Shown one piece after another: positions 46,982 to 58,215 of a DNA stretch of 64,000 nt. The DNA comes from Taxawa tesnikishii (nom. ined.) (lineage: Eukaryota > Ascomycota > Dothideomycetes > Dothideales), in assembly GCA_030247885.1 (NCBI GenBank), contig JAPDRO010000013.1, forward strand, positions 496,001-560,000, given 5' to 3'. Position 1 is the stretch's first letter. The number at the start of each line of letters is the position of its first letter. The position numbers were made by a program, and so were the translations under genes. The notes beneath the pieces are model-generated. The model saw nothing but the letters and a program-made list of their open reading frames with translations, was not told the DNA's origin and did not search any database.

Positions 46982-48087
46982 CTACGTCCTCAACCAAGGA
47001 ATCTCGTCCTTAGAGTAACGATAAGCACGAAATAGCGCATTACTCTCCCCTGGAAACAATTTCGCTGTAACCTCATCCTTATACGGCGCAGAACGGGGAT
47101 TCACATACGCCCAGCAAATATACTTATCCATAGTGACCACGAAAATTCGCATAAAAGCGCTCTCACAGAGCAGCGTGTTCCCATTCGCAAGCCTCTGTGC
47201 ACTTCCCACGAATGGCGTAAAGGAATAACCGGCTGAGACTTATCTCGATACTCCCACACGATACGTTTTGAGGCTCGCTCGACCTCAATGGCGCGTGTGA
47301 AGGGCATGCTCTCGCCGGCCCGGAAGGCGCCGTTGTCGAAAATAAGGATGTTACCTTTCTCAAGCTCCGTTGCATTGTGCTGTTGTGCCAGGACATCAGA
47401 CTTCAACGACCAGATGATATCGCCTGTGCCTTTTGAGATGATTACGACGGCAGAGACTGAACGCATCGAAGCGAGGATGTTACCGTCTTTGAGTGGGAAG
47501 ACGGAGTTGATTAGGGGATAGTGTTCGCGGGTGTAGTGGGCTTGCAGTGGGTACTCCTCCCGCAGTAATCGCTCGGATACCTTCCATTGCCACACGAGAT
47601 TGCCTTGTGCATCGACTTCGTTGATTGTGTCAGCGCAGGTGATGCCGTCCACTTCGGTCCCAGGAACACCGCCGATGACTTTGGCTGAGTCTTCGCGGCT
47701 GAGAGGCTCAACGCTGGTGTACAGAAAGCATCCGTCTCCGAAGTGATATTGGTCATGATGGCCCAGTTCGTCAACGAATTGTCGAACGACCTTGCCACTT
47801 GGATCGAGCTCGCTCATGATACCTCCACCGTACTTGTTGAAGAATGGGAAGATGTTTTTGCGCTCTGGGTCGATCGTGTTAACGGCAAGGTTACCGTTGG
47901 GAAGGATACGCGCATGCCGTCCGATTCTGCCGGGGAGCTTCTAGTGGTGGACTTCTTTGCCGTTAATGTCGATGAGGCGGACGACATCGCTTGTTAGTGG
48001 ACAGAAAAGAGTGTAGCCACCGAAAGAGCGCTCTGTATCGACACCGGTGAGGCCGATGCCGCGTCGTTTGAGGGTGTTCTGCTCCAT
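46982..48087 (-). pseudogene. Arylsulfotransferase-like (ASST) protein, interrupted
   Basis: Beta-propeller protein of the fungal arylsulfotransferase (ASST) type. From the ATG at 48087 it reads RGIGLTGVDTERSFGGYTLF, a lipoprotein-like propeller start. Typical blades follow: RHARILPNGNLAVNTIDPE, INEVDAQGNLVWQWK and GDIIWSLKSDVLAQQHNATE with LEKGNILIFDNG, then V-G-S-A-Q-R-L-A-N-G-N-T-L-L-C-E-S and a stop at 46984-46982. It has a TAG (47943-47941) where the family has Trp in V-H-H-W-K-L. One base is also missing at the A-run 47219-47221 (minus-strand TTT). With that base the length is 369 codons. The nonsense codon is not a homopolymer error, so I call a pseudogene. The catalytic His of bacterial ASSTs cannot be assigned with confidence. 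Confidence 0.78.
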
Positions 48088-48543
48088 GCCAGAGCTGGGT
48101 TTGCTGTCGGAAGTTGCAGAGAGGGAATCGAGTCAAGGCATCTGATTACGAGCTGGAGAACAATCCAATAGGGGCACCCGAGCGTACCTTGTTCGTACAG
48201 TAAGTTGTTTCCCGACGAACTGTGCAAAGTCAGAGTTTTATGGTGATGTTGACATTTTCCAAAGGGTACCGGGGTGCTTTATATGACCAAGCATCGTCTT
48301 GGTTTTCTGGCGGCTCCGGCAGACATCCATTACGCCCAACATCTCAATGATAAGCCGATCTCATCTCTAATTGGATTATATACGATGCTGTTATCTTGTG
48401 GCACTGTGTCGAACGTATCACGAAGTGAAGGGGTGGATGGACGCCGGCGGCCCCGCGGTTTCTGAACAGTAGGTCCTTCCCTGGTATCAGCACATCCAAT
48501 GTAGTCTGCCATCTTCCTTGTCACGACATCCTGGGGATGGCGG
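48088..48543. other. Divergent intergenic region, 456 bases
   Basis: Lies between the divergently oriented sulfotransferase-like and regulator-like genes, so it could hold a shared promoter. I see no zinc-cluster exon here for the downstream regulator. Confidence 0.45.
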
Positions 48544-49596
48544 ATGTTTATCATTCTGGCGGCGTCGTCGCAATCCGGCCACTGCCTCCATGACACGGTA
48601 TATCATGGAGGCAGACCTACGGCTCAGATGGCGGATATACGACAGGACTGGGCGACGATTCGCATTGATCGATCGCTTGTATTGATATTCCACTCGTTCC
48701 AAGAAGGCTATTCAGCCGGATTTTACAATGGGCCTACCTGGGTAAGATTTGGCGAACACTTGTCGCCAGAAGCCCTTATGATCCAGGTAAGGAAGTCACC
48801 ATTGCTAGTCTGCAGCATTTGTCTGATTGCTGTCAGACACACGACTCAGGATCTTGCGACAAGACTAGCGCCAAATCTGTTCCGAGAAGCGAAATCTCTT
48901 GTCGCGACGTCTCTGCTCACGGTACCTCAATCCATTGAGTTTTTCCAGGCTGTTCTCATTTTGAGCCTATGGTCCACTTCCATCGGACAAGTGCCGCTGA
49001 GCATTGACAGCTGGCTTCTGACTGGCTATGCATTGCAACAAGGGTTAGCGAGCCCTCGTTTTGCTAACATCTTGGGGCCTGATTCAAGAATGTTAAGTAG
49101 CTATGCTGAGTGGGACGTAAGGGTAGATCAACCGCGCTCCCAGTTTTTACAAATGGGTTACCATTTTGCGCTGCTGCTTACTTTCTGCCAATCCCTGAGA
49201 ACCGCTACTTCTGAAACACGGAATACGATGCTCTCGGAGATGATTGACCCTTGTACATCAATCATGAATCTAGCGGTAGACACTACCGATGAGCGCACAC
49301 AGCATCTTACCGACCATATCTACCATGTAATCACGTTCTCAGCAATTACGCTCTGCCGCTTGCTGAGTACGTACGAGGACAAACTCCGTGATAGTCACGA
49401 TCCACAGGCTCTCGATGCACTTGTCACCAGACTAGTCGTCTGGCTGAGATCCATCGGACTTTCATGTCATGTTGCTCATATGCTTAGCGACGTCGTTTCA
49501 GCCCAGCACAAGAAGTTGCGCCCTGGTGCACAACCCGTCGCGTACGCCGCGTCCGACGCTGACCATTCCGTAACCACCGATTGGGCTTTCATGTAG
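48544..49596 (+). CDS. Fungal transcription-factor-like protein without visible zinc cluster
   Basis: A single open frame of 350 aa from the ATG at 48544. It resembles the C-terminal regulatory part of Zn2Cys6 proteins of the Acr-2/aromatic type: K-S-P-L-L-V-C-S-I-C-L-I-A-V-R-H, then Q-S-I-E-F-F-Q-A-V-L-I-L-S-L-W-S-T, W-L-L-T-G-Y-A-L-Q-Q-G-L and a helical C-terminal half. No CX2CX6C cluster is present in it or in the 450 bases upstream. The start may be internal to a longer degraded gene, since the first 30 residues look unlike the family. It is divergent from the sulfotransferase-like gene and upstream of the reductase, so a local regulator is a possible inference. Confidence 0.55.
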   Translation: MFIILAASSQSGHCLHDTVYHGGRPTAQMADIRQDWATIRIDRSLVLIFHSFQEGYSAGFYNGPTWVRFGEHLSPEALMIQVRKSPLLVCSICLIAVRHTTQDLATRLAPNLFREAKSLVATSLLTVPQSIEFFQAVLILSLWSTSIGQVPLSIDSWLLTGYALQQGLASPRFANILGPDSRMLSSYAEWDVRVDQPRSQFLQMGYHFALLLTFCQSLRTATSETRNTMLSEMIDPCTSIMNLAVDTTDERTQHLTDHIYHVITFSAITLCRLLSTYEDKLRDSHDPQALDALVTRLVVWLRSIGLSCHVAHMLSDVVSAQHKKLRPGAQPVAYAASDADHSVTTDWAFM

Positions 49597-50693
49597 CCGG
49601 ACTTCATCAGTTCTGCAATGTTCGATGTCAACGACACTCAGTTTTGGTGGCCATTGTCAATGACAGAGTGAAGGAACAGGTCATTCGTCTTTCTGTTGTT
49701 TCAGCCGTACTACACACCAAGGGATTACTTCCCCAAACACTCACAATCTGGTACCGCAGCCATCACTTCTCATCCCAACCCAGCGGTGACCCCACCGCCA
49801 AACTTCTGAGCTTACTTGCTGTTGATGAAGCAGTGGGCAGGGTCGGTACAGGTTAGCATAAGTAATTCCGTTCGGCAACAACTGATTCCCGGGTACTCCT
49901 TGCTTGCTTCCGGACGCTTTGTGAGCCGCAGACCTCCTTCGTTAAGGCGTTTTCGAGCACGATTATGTTAGAGTCCAACATGATTTGGCTAGTTGTTGAT
50001 ACCGGCAAGGGCGCGATGGGTCGGAGTATTCAATGTATTGGAGATGCGGTGCCATTGGCAATCCGGGGGGATTTTTCCGGCATTCAGAATACATGACGTA
50101 CCTTAGAAGGCATATAGTCTGAACGGAGACTGAACGTTCCTGCATTGTCAATCCCACCGTATCTGGCATCCGACCATTAGTCCCCATCGCGACATCTGTG
50201 CCATCTCGTAAGGGAGACTCTACCTGATTCGGTATTTGCTCCGTCGGTGACTCGATCTTGAGTCGCTGCAGCTTACTTTGATTGAGAGATCTTCGCCTGA
50301 GTACGTGCAGAAGCGGGAGATATGCGGCACAGGATTATCCAAGCAGCAACGCACGCAAGAAGTATCTCCGTGCTGGCTGTCTGGTCGTCGGCCGAAGCTT
50401 TGATCGTTCTGCTATGCATCAGGCACGAGGATATGCGGGGCTTATGTCCGCTTCCCTGCGTACCGCCCTGGCCGTGCTTCGTGCTGCGGCATGATTGGCC
50501 GAAGAACTTCGGCATGGGTCGATGTTGTCCCACTTCCTCCAACAGCGGAACCAGTCCGACTGCTTTGGTGGAAGGGTTGCGAGGAGGTATATAACATGTG
50601 CTGTTTCTTTGCGCATTTCTCAATCCAGATCCATAGTTCTCACATCTCCATCCATCCTCGATCAACCGTTCAGATACTACAGCATTCGCAAAC
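49597..50693. other. Intergenic, 1.1 kb
   Basis: Contains the promoter of the aldo-keto reductase gene. Open frames on both strands (for example 50722-50273 minus) show no motif or splicing support. Nothing is called. Confidence 0.5.
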
Positions 50694-52111
50694 ATGGCCT
50701 TCCCTCCAGCGGCAGAACCCAAGAGCCTTCTCGGCTACCACAGAATCCTGTCTCCGACCGCAGCTGTCCGTGTCTCGCCGATATGTCTGGGAACCATGAA
50801 TTTTGGTGAAGCATGGTCTGTACTATAGGAAGTTTCTTCGCTTCACTCAGGAAGACTGACAACATTCCAGGAAGTCCTTCATGGGCACGTGTGACAAGGA
50901 TACCGCCTTCGAGATCCTCGATTACTTCTACGACCAAGGCGGCAACTTCATCGATACGGCCAACAACTATCAGAACGAGGAATCGGAGCAATGGCTCGGC
51001 GAAGTCCGTACACACTCAGCGCAGCTTTGACATTCCCCACTGACAGAGACGCTGTAGTGGATGCAGAAGCGCGGCGTTCGCGACCAGATGGTCATCGCCA
51101 CCAAGTTCACCACAGGCTACCGCAGCTACACCGGTCAGAAGGAGATCCAGACAAACTTTCAGGGTAACTCGTCCAAGAGTTTGCATGTCTCGCTCAATGC
51201 GAGCTTGAAGAAGCTGCAAACCGACTACATTGATCTCCTTTACCTACACTGGTGGGACTTTACCGCCTCCATTCCCGAGATCATGAACTCCCTCAACACC
51301 ATGGTCCAACAGGGCAAGGTTCTCTATCTCGGTGTTTCGGATACTCCAGCTTGGATTGTCTCCAAGGCGAATGAATGTAAGCCATCGCCAGGGTATTGCT
51401 AACTATCTTGAGACGCTCATATGCGATTGCAGACGCTCGCCAGAATGGCCTCCGCCAGTTCTCCGTCTACCAAGGCAAATGGTCCGCTGCTTCGCGTGAC
51501 TTCGAGCGTGACATCATTCCCATGTGCGCTGCAGAGGGCATGGGAATCGCACCTTGGAACGCCCTTGGCGGAGGCAATTTCAAGACGGAAGAGCAGCGCA
51601 AAAGCACCGAAGGTCGTCAACTGGGCGGTCCGTCAGAGCAGGACATCAAGGTGTCCGCAGCGCTCGAGAAGATTGCGAAGAAGAAGGGCACGGTTATTAC
51701 CAGTGTCGCATTGGCCTATGTGATGCACAAAGGCGAGTGTCTCGTTAGCTCCTTTCCTGAGTAACACTTGCTGACATGTCCCATAGCTCCTAACGTCTTC
51801 CCAATTGTCGGTGGTCGCAAGATCGAGCACCTGAAGGGCAACATCGAAGCTCTGGGTCTGGAGCTAAGCAAGGAGGAGATCGACGAGATTGACGATGCTG
51901 CGCCATTCGACGTTGGATTCCCGCTCAACTTCCTCTTCATGGGCCAGAGGTACGATCTCAGCAAGGGCGCCTCGGATGTCTTCCTGACCAAGATGTCGTC
52001 GCACCTCGACGTCGCCCCTCCGCCACAGGTAAGCTTGCTTGTATCGATATCCATGGTGGATGCACGCACTGACAACCTCGCTAGCCTGTCAAGCCTCATT
52101 CGAAGAACTAG
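50694..52111 (+). CDS. Aldo-keto reductase (AKR9-like, norsolorinic acid reductase / aryl-alcohol dehydrogenase type)
   Basis: NADPH-dependent carbonyl reductase of the group that includes NorB/StcV and yeast Aad proteins. Six exons: 50694-50815, 50871-51003, 51058-51376, 51433-51732, 51787-52028 and 52085-52111. They total 1143 nt, or 380 aa, with all phases consistent. The catalytic tetrad is visible: Asp70 and Tyr74 (FIDTANNY), Lys101 (VIATKF) and His149 (LLYLHWWD). Nucleotide-binding segments are [25 protein letters not shown] and [12 protein letters not shown]. Intron 4 (51733-51786) has a GC donor (GCGAGT). The others are GT-AG. It is the one fully intact enzyme gene in the 40-52 kb stretch. 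Its substrate cannot be read from sequence. Confidence 0.93.
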
Positions 52112-53465
52112 GCCATGTGCGGAACAACCGCCTCGCAAACGCATAGCTTGGACTGGCGATCGTGACTGCACTGCGAACGATGAAACTTGGCGCGCAAGAA
52201 GACGTGGACGAGAGATGCTGGTGAGGGCTGCGCGAGTATCATCCGGTAATGGGACGCTTTGCGCTCAACGAACACGTCTGTCAAACAAGTAACGGAAGTC
52301 TATCAACGTTTAATTCTCCAGTGCTTTGTCCCGCTCTCTCTACTTATCTCCGTGGTGCAGTGCTCGATTTTGACTGTACTCTTGTTCAGTTACGTGGCTT
52401 GCTCAACCGGTGTGCGACGCAGCAGATGACTAGACGTCTCCAGTCTTGTTTGTGTGTTGTGCAGGTGTGTGGTGCAGTGCCTCTGAAACCGAATAGTACC
52501 CTTCAAAGGACAGCACTGACATTTATAGAATAGTGCACCCCCACATGCAGCCTCCATCGTAACGATACATATGTTGGACATTGTTTGTCTAGTCGCCTTT
52601 CGAGCTCCGGTCAGGCGATGAGAGGTGCAACCTCATGCATGCTGGTATTCGAAGCTCTGGGTTCTAGCATGATTGTTGCCGACGAGCGGATCGACGAAGG
52701 GCTAGACGCACTCAACGGCAAAGGAAAGCTAGAGAAATTCCAGAAGCTCATGATTGAACGGCTACGTAGCTGCTTCAAACCAGCTAGGATCGATCTGTAC
52801 GACCCGGGCTCAGTGCGTCTCTATCAAGGTGATAGCAGGCTACCTCCGGTATGACAAGGAAATAGAAGCAGTCTTGGTGAAGTTCACTTGTGCAGAACCA
52901 CGAGGCGACCCGGGTGTCGAGTCCGTGATCTCACCGCGCAGTCTTCAGCCCCTTAGCAGTGGCGGCGGATACTCTGGACTGCGGCTGCCGCGGGTGATCA
53001 ACCCGTCAGACGAAGAGTAGCTGAGGTTTCCAGGCTGGTTGATCGTCTGCTAGTACCAGGCCAGTGAGGGTTCCCGATGGAGCATAGCGACGCAGACTTC
53101 GAAAACAGGATTGAATAGACTGTAAGGAAGAAGACATGATTTATACATGAACTTTTACACCACACGTCCACGCGTCCGAATCTCATAGACCCTTTCCCCG
53201 CGTTCAGGGACCCGAGTACGTCATCATGTATTATGTGCTATGCCTCTTCACGTCGGACACTTGTGCTCACTCACCTCGGCGCTTATATACCTAGGCAGAT
53301 TAATAAACATTAAGAGACGCTCTCGTTCAACCGAGCGAAGTGTTTTTGCGGGGCCTGTTGGGCAAACAAACGTCCCCGTTCATTTCACCACTACTGAGAC
53401 CCTCAATCTATCCAACTTCCCTACATACACTTCTTGAGGTTCGTAGACGAGAACCATCATCAGCG
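52112..53465. other. Mostly intergenic, 1.35 kb, with one weak candidate
   Basis: Follows the reductase gene and contains the promoter of the tautomerase-like gene. The only coding candidate is 52585-53020, listed separately. Confidence 0.45.
52663..53020 (+). CDS. Weak candidate: small hypothetical protein in two frames
   Basis: Two adjoining open frames look coding but do not join cleanly. From about 52663 the first reads V-A-D-E-R-I-D-E-G-L-D-A-L-N-G-K-G-K-L. From about 52810 a second frame reads K-V-I-A-G-Y-L-R-Y-D-K-E-I-E-A-V-L-V-K-F-T and ends R-V-I-N-P-S-D-E-E with a stop at 53018-53020. Either a small intron or a one-base shift near 52790-52820 would be needed. I do not recognise the protein. 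Confidence 0.28.
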
Positions 53466-54096
53466 ATGCCCGCCTACGAAGTAGAGTACATCTGCCCACT
53501 ATCCGAGGGCCAACGTGACGAGCTCGCAGCGGCCATCACCAAGATTCACGCCGAGCAGTTCGGCGCCCCATCCCTTTTGTCAACGTCCGTTTCACCGACG
53601 TGAAGGAACACGCGACCTACGTCGGGGGCAAGCGTGTAAGTATCCCTGGCGCGTCCTCCGTGCTCCGCTCCTCCCTCGCGTGCATAGGGCTAACGTCTAA
53701 ATCAGAAGAGGGCAAACCGGATCTTAGCGTCTGTCCGACACGGTCCATCCCGGACCCAGGAAGACTACGCTCAAGTGAGCAAGGCGCTGGCGAAGGCTTG
53801 GGACGAGATCGTGCCATTGCCGCAGGTCAAGCGCAGTTCAGAGGCACCGGATACTGAACTACGGCTAGTGCTCTTCTTCGGTAGGTGTAGATCATCACTA
53901 TCCGAGCGGTAGCACCACTGAGCTGTCCATAGGTTCGATCGTCGCCGGATATGAGGCTGGATTTGTCATCCCTCAGGCGGGCAAGGATAAAGAATGGTTG
54001 CAGGAGAACATGAGTAAGTTTCAGGAGCGAGCTGACGCGGGCGATGAGGATATCAAGGACTTGCTAGCGGAAGTCAAGGCGAGGAGTATGGTGTAG
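53466..54096 (+). CDS. Tautomerase-superfamily protein (cis-CaaD-like), one-base frameshift
   Basis: Three exons: 53466-53635, 53706-53880 and 53933-54096. The product begins M-P-A-Y-E-V-E-Y, so after Met removal Pro1 is the N-terminus and can serve as the catalytic base of the tautomerase superfamily. The continuation G-Q-R-D-E-L-A-A-A-I-T-K-I-H and then V-N-V-R-F-T-D-V-K-E-H-A-T-Y-V-G-G-K-R is typical of fungal cis-3-chloroacrylate dehalogenase-like proteins of about 150-170 aa. At the T-run 53575-53578 one base is missing between G-A-P-S-L and F-V-N-V. With it added, the total is 170 codons and every exon phase fits. The native substrate is unknown. Fungal members are often annotated as oxalocrotonate tautomerases. 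Confidence 0.82.
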
Positions 54097-54181
54097 GTTA
54101 GGGCCTTTTCTCCCTTCGTTTTGCCGTAGTGATCTGCTCCAAATCTGGGAGAAGAATGCCGCCAGACGAGAATCGTAAGAA

Positions 54182-56451
54182 CTATCCACTCAATACCATC
54201 TCGTCTTCGGTTGTCATCCTGCCAAAATCTAGCTTCATGAGCAAGCGGTCAATACCTCCCGCTTTCCAAGGCGTACAGGCATCACCATTCATCGCGCTTG
54301 CTGGTGAATACATGCCTGCACCCATACGGTCATGGTCCAGTTGCCTAAGGCGCAAGACCACGTTCTTCATGCCGCTATCCACACGCTTTCTAGCTCTATC
54401 CAGGTTCAGTGAAACCTCTCGTTCCTCTTCAGCATAATCGTTGAGGGCATCGATAACCCCCTCATCCTGCTCCAGATCCAAGTTTCGTTGGACGTGTTGT
54501 AGACGAGTGAACAATGCTATCATCTGGTCGATATCGGTGAAGAATCTGCGAAGCTCCGTCGTGTATGGCACATCTGTCAGCATCAAAGCGTACAACAAGC
54601 CTTCCAGAAAAGCGCGATGGGCGGAGGCTAAGGTTTCGGGGTCATGTGGTGTGCCAAGAACCTGCAACCTTTTTCCTGATCCGGATGTGTCATTCAGATG
54701 GACGTCGGATACGCTGCGTGAGAGCTTATCATCCATATTGCCTTTCAGAGTCCACTGGTAAAAGTGGTCCCATGAGCCCGCAATGACCCCACGTTCCAGG
54801 TAGACAGTTGTTTCCGATAGGAGGAAGACCGCAGAACTACAGGTAGCCCACACCTTGCGCAGAGCAATATCCCTCTGACGTGTACGGCGTCTGATCGAAG
54901 AAGACGATCTTGCGACGACCGACATGTCTCTACGTGAAGATGAGAGTTTCCAGAGATTGGACAGTCGGACATGAGCCCGTCGAACAGCCAACAGATAAGC
55001 GTTGATACTGCTGTATTTCATAATATCCGAGCGCGTGATGAACAAGTCGAGGGGTGAACGGATATTCAGAGTGAGCGCAGTCGGGACAGGGAAGAGGATG
55101 TCGTCGAAGGGAACAGCTGATATCTGCAGGGGGAACTAGCCGTGGTATCAGACACGGAGCGGTGTGAACGGGCTGAGGCCGCAATCTCTAGATGGACATG
55201 GTCTTGAGCGAAATCTAAGAAACTGTCTTCTGCGTCGTCTCGAGTATAGGCGGCCAAAACTTTCCATGTTCGGGCGAGCGTTTCTGTAATTTCTCCTTCC
55301 TTTAGCATCATTGCTCGGAGGTCTCTCGGTGGACCCCCTTGAAGCAGATGGCCAACACCATCCTGGCGAGCAGTCAACCTGAGCTCGGCTTCAGCCAGCA
55401 ATGCAAGAGCAAATTCGCCTCGCTCAAGAAGAAAGAATTGTCGTAATAACTTTAATATCCGAACTATGTCCTCGACAGGCAGCAGGTGCTGTAAGACTCT
55501 CTGAGACAGAGATGATCGAATAGCTGCAACGGTTGCTGAGAAAGAGGAAGGCACAAGAGGGAGTGATAGAGATGAGAGTATCCGCAGATGAGAGGACATC
55601 AATGCCACGTCATCGGCTGCGTTGACCAGGAACTGGCGTCCGGTGACGTGACTGTGTTCCTTGACCTGATGTAGAGACTTGCCAATGAAGAGCAGAGAGC
55701 TCGCTGTTTGTGCCGTGACTAGTTTTGGAAGCAGTCTTTTGTTGACGGAATATGTATAGCGTCCTTCAGTGTCTACAGGACCTTGCACTGTAACGAAGAA
55801 ATCATCTGTCCCGGGTTCAGGGAGGTTCCCGTGCAGCAGCCATACGGATATTTGTCTCAGCCACGCTGCTTCTGCGACCTTGGAGAGCTGAACTGCTGCT
55901 TCTTCGATGTCAGGAAAACCGGTTTGTGATTCTACGCGAAGATGATCTATCAGTGAAGCACCGGCTGCCTCGTCTTCTCGGTGAGCTGACGAGACAGTTG
56001 AACGAGATCCTCGCGCCGGTTTGCGCATGAAACATGCCAGTTGCCAGTACCAGTCCATTGGACGACTCCATTTGTCGAGTTCTCCGACAACGCTCGACAA
56101 AGGTACGATGTTGTATGCGCCCACGGTCTTCGCGTCTCTGTTCAAGATTTGACTCTCTACATCGAGGATCTTGTCCTGGAACCGAGCAAGGTGTGTATTA
56201 ACCAATGCTGTTGCCACGGCACGGCATAAGACTGAGGCATGGTTCGAGGCAATGCTCTCTGCATGCGTACGCAGCCTTCTGTGTAGTAAAGCGAGCCGGC
56301 CAATGGACTGTAATAATGCTGCTTCAGAGGACGAGAGGAGTGGGAAGTTCTCGTTAACCACCTTCTCGTTGTCGTTCACAAGCTCATCGTCTGCAGATCT
56401 GAACAACGGCGAAGGATGTCCGGACAGGGCGAGGAAAACCTCGTGCAACAT
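54182..56451 (-). CDS. Gamma-tubulin complex component 4 (GCP4/GCP family), one-base frameshift
   Basis: Subunit of the gamma-tubulin ring complex, which nucleates microtubules at the spindle pole body. The start MLHEVFLALSGHPSPLF is the signature opening of GCP4. The N-terminal GCP domain (grip1) covers roughly residues 1-300 (A-L-V-N-T-H-L-A-R-F-Q, W-Y-W-Q-L-A-C-F-M, L-L-H-G-N-L). The C-terminal gamma-tubulin-binding domain follows (L-T-L-N-I-R-S-P-L-D-L-F-I-T, then M-K-Y-S-S-I-N-A-Y-L-L and L-E-G-L-L-Y-A-L). No introns. One base is missing in the G-run 55129-55133. With it the gene is 757 codons and unbroken. A conserved spindle component is an unlikely target for decay, so a consensus error is likely. 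Confidence 0.9.
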
Positions 56452-56587
56452 GATTCGGGTTTCCTGCGCGTCGTCTCACTCCGGGATAGGGAGTACTGAA
56501 AACCCGATCGCTTTGCTTCTTTGCTTGTCGAACCCCTCGTACAAAAGCGGTTTCAGAGCGAGGCCGAGCACCAACGTACAACTGCGC

Positions 56588-57103
56588 CTAGGCCTGGAAG
56601 ATGAAAGCCAATACGGCAACGGATTCACCGTCTAGGTACTGAGAGTTCCGAGCCCAACTATTGGTAGCGACTTTCCAGGAACCCAGAAGCCAACCCCGGT
56701 CTCGGCGTGCGGCAACCGGCCAGTTAGCCTGCACCACGATGGTAGGCGTGAAGTTGGTGTTGCAGGGTCCTACGGTGTTCGCAGGATAGAGGCGATTTCC
56801 GGAGATGCTGTACACCCGATGCTCTGGACCGACAGCAGCCTGGTGTGTTCTCTCTTGTATGGTTCGGAGCGCTCTGGCCGTGGTTGTTGCCGTACGCTTG
56901 CTTGCTTCTGGCGTGTTGACAGCGAGACAGACGGTTTCTAGAACCACTATTGGCGGGGGCGAGCCACGCACTCCACACCGATTGGCGCATTCGTAATGCG
57001 ACCCCACATTTAACGGCAGGGTACAACTACGTGACCTTGGCCCTACGTCCTGGCCTGGTTCTGTTCTGCACCTTGCAACTTCCAACCCTCTCAATTGTGA
57101 CAA
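56588..57103 (-). CDS. Weak candidate: hypothetical protein
   Basis: The minus-strand open frame lacks an ATG near its start, but its last 70 codons read like a folded domain: V-Y-S-I-S-G-N-R-L-Y-P, then C-N-T-N-F-T-P-T-I-V-V-Q-A-N-W-P-V, L-L-G-S-W-K-V-A-T-N-S-W-A-R and A-V-L-A-F-I-F-Q-A before the stop at 56588. A start in an upstream exon would be required. Function unknown. It may also be chance. Confidence 0.3.
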   Translation of the reverse strand: MSQLRGLEVARCRTEPGQDVGPRSRSCTLPLNVGSHYECANRCGVRGSPPPIVVLETVCLAVNTPEASKRTATTTARALRTIQERTHQAAVGPEHRVYSISGNRLYPANTVGPCNTNFTPTIVVQANWPVAARRDRGWLLGSWKVATNSWARNSQYLDGESVAVLAFIFQA

Positions 57104-57267
57104 TCTCGAGTATACTTATCAAGTAAGCACTCGTCAACCGAGCGGTGAGGGTAGTCGCCGTCCATCTTGTGGTTATCCTGAGCGTCTTCTGACTACACCT
57201 CAGACTTCCCATACATCAACTTCCACACGACCCGCACACAACTACAGTCAATCCGCAACCCGTCAAG

Positions 57268-57590
57268 ATGCAGTCCATCCGCCAAAAGCTCACCAGAAAG
57301 CTGAGCATGCACGACAAGAACGGTGTGTGCTTACTCTCCGCAGAAAGCAAAACCGAAGTACTGACACCAGTGTAGCCAACTACGACGAACACGAGGATCT
57401 CGATGACGAGTCCACCGGAAACCTCCACAGGGAGATCGAAGAGGCAGAGACCTCTGGTCAAAACCAAGGCAGGCCTGGTAGCTTCCTTAACAGGCTGATC
57501 TCGCACGGCAACAAGAAGACGGAGGACGAGATTGCCGCTCAGCAAGCAGCTGCCGCGAAGGCCACCTCGTTGTCGTCCACACAGCAATGA
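57268..57590 (+). CDS. Small hydrophilic hypothetical protein, 89 aa
   Basis: Two exons, 57268-57322 and 57376-57590, with a 53-base intron (donor GTGTGT, acceptor GTGTAG). The start is a good ATG in GTCAAGATGC. The product opens M-Q-S-I-R-Q-K-L-T-R-K-L-S-M-H-D (basic, amphipathic), then an acidic stretch D-E-H-E-D-L-D-D-E-S, and ends with an Ala/Gln-rich helix. There is no signal peptide or membrane segment. I do not recognise a family. Length and composition fit a small cytosolic or nuclear fungal protein. The chosen intron is the only one that keeps the frame open into the conserved-looking second exon. Confidence 0.65.
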
Positions 57591-58215
57591 AGAGCCGGGT
57601 ATATGGAGCATGAAGCATGACAATATCTGGGCCGCATTCGTTTGTACTTTATCCAGCATGTAGATAAGACGACAATGCCAAGCGAATGGGGTCATGAATT
57701 CACACCTCCCATCATTATGGATCTGCTGTTCCGTTATATCTGCTAAACACAAGACAGGGCAGCAGAAGCGAGCTTTGGTTTCACGAATATGACCTAAGTC
57801 GAGTTCAGCTGAATGCAAAGGACCAGCAGCAAAGCGATTGCTGCCCCCTGTCTTTGTGCATGATGTTCAACATGGCGTCCAGACGGCATGACGCAAAGAG
57901 GGACGGATCCGGACGAAAAGGGCTCGTCTTGTATCACAGTCGCAGGCCATTCGGGGCCTTGATAGCGGTAGATCATCCGACCGCCTACACATGGTTGTCG
58001 AGGTGCGCGTCGCTAACATCGAAAGTGCGCAAGAGAGCGCATTTGTTGACTAGCAGCGGGAAGGCAACTTCAGCTTCCGCAAACCGGGAGAGGTGTTCCG
58101 AAAGCAACAACTGGTTCCCTCTCTTCACTGCCCAATATCGGTTTGTGCCAAGCAGAGATAGGTGGTAAGCGAGGCGAGCACGCTTGCAATCAATCAGGGT
58201 CCAAGCAGAACCGTG
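57591..58215. other. Intergenic, 625 bases
   Basis: The 3' flank of the small hydrophilic gene up to the inverted-repeat element. I see no gene. Confidence 0.5.

Noticed and set aside
57216-57818. A 200-codon minus-strand frame opposite the small gene at 57268
   Set aside because: It is antisense to a well-spliced plus-strand gene and carries no motif. Composition alone explains it.
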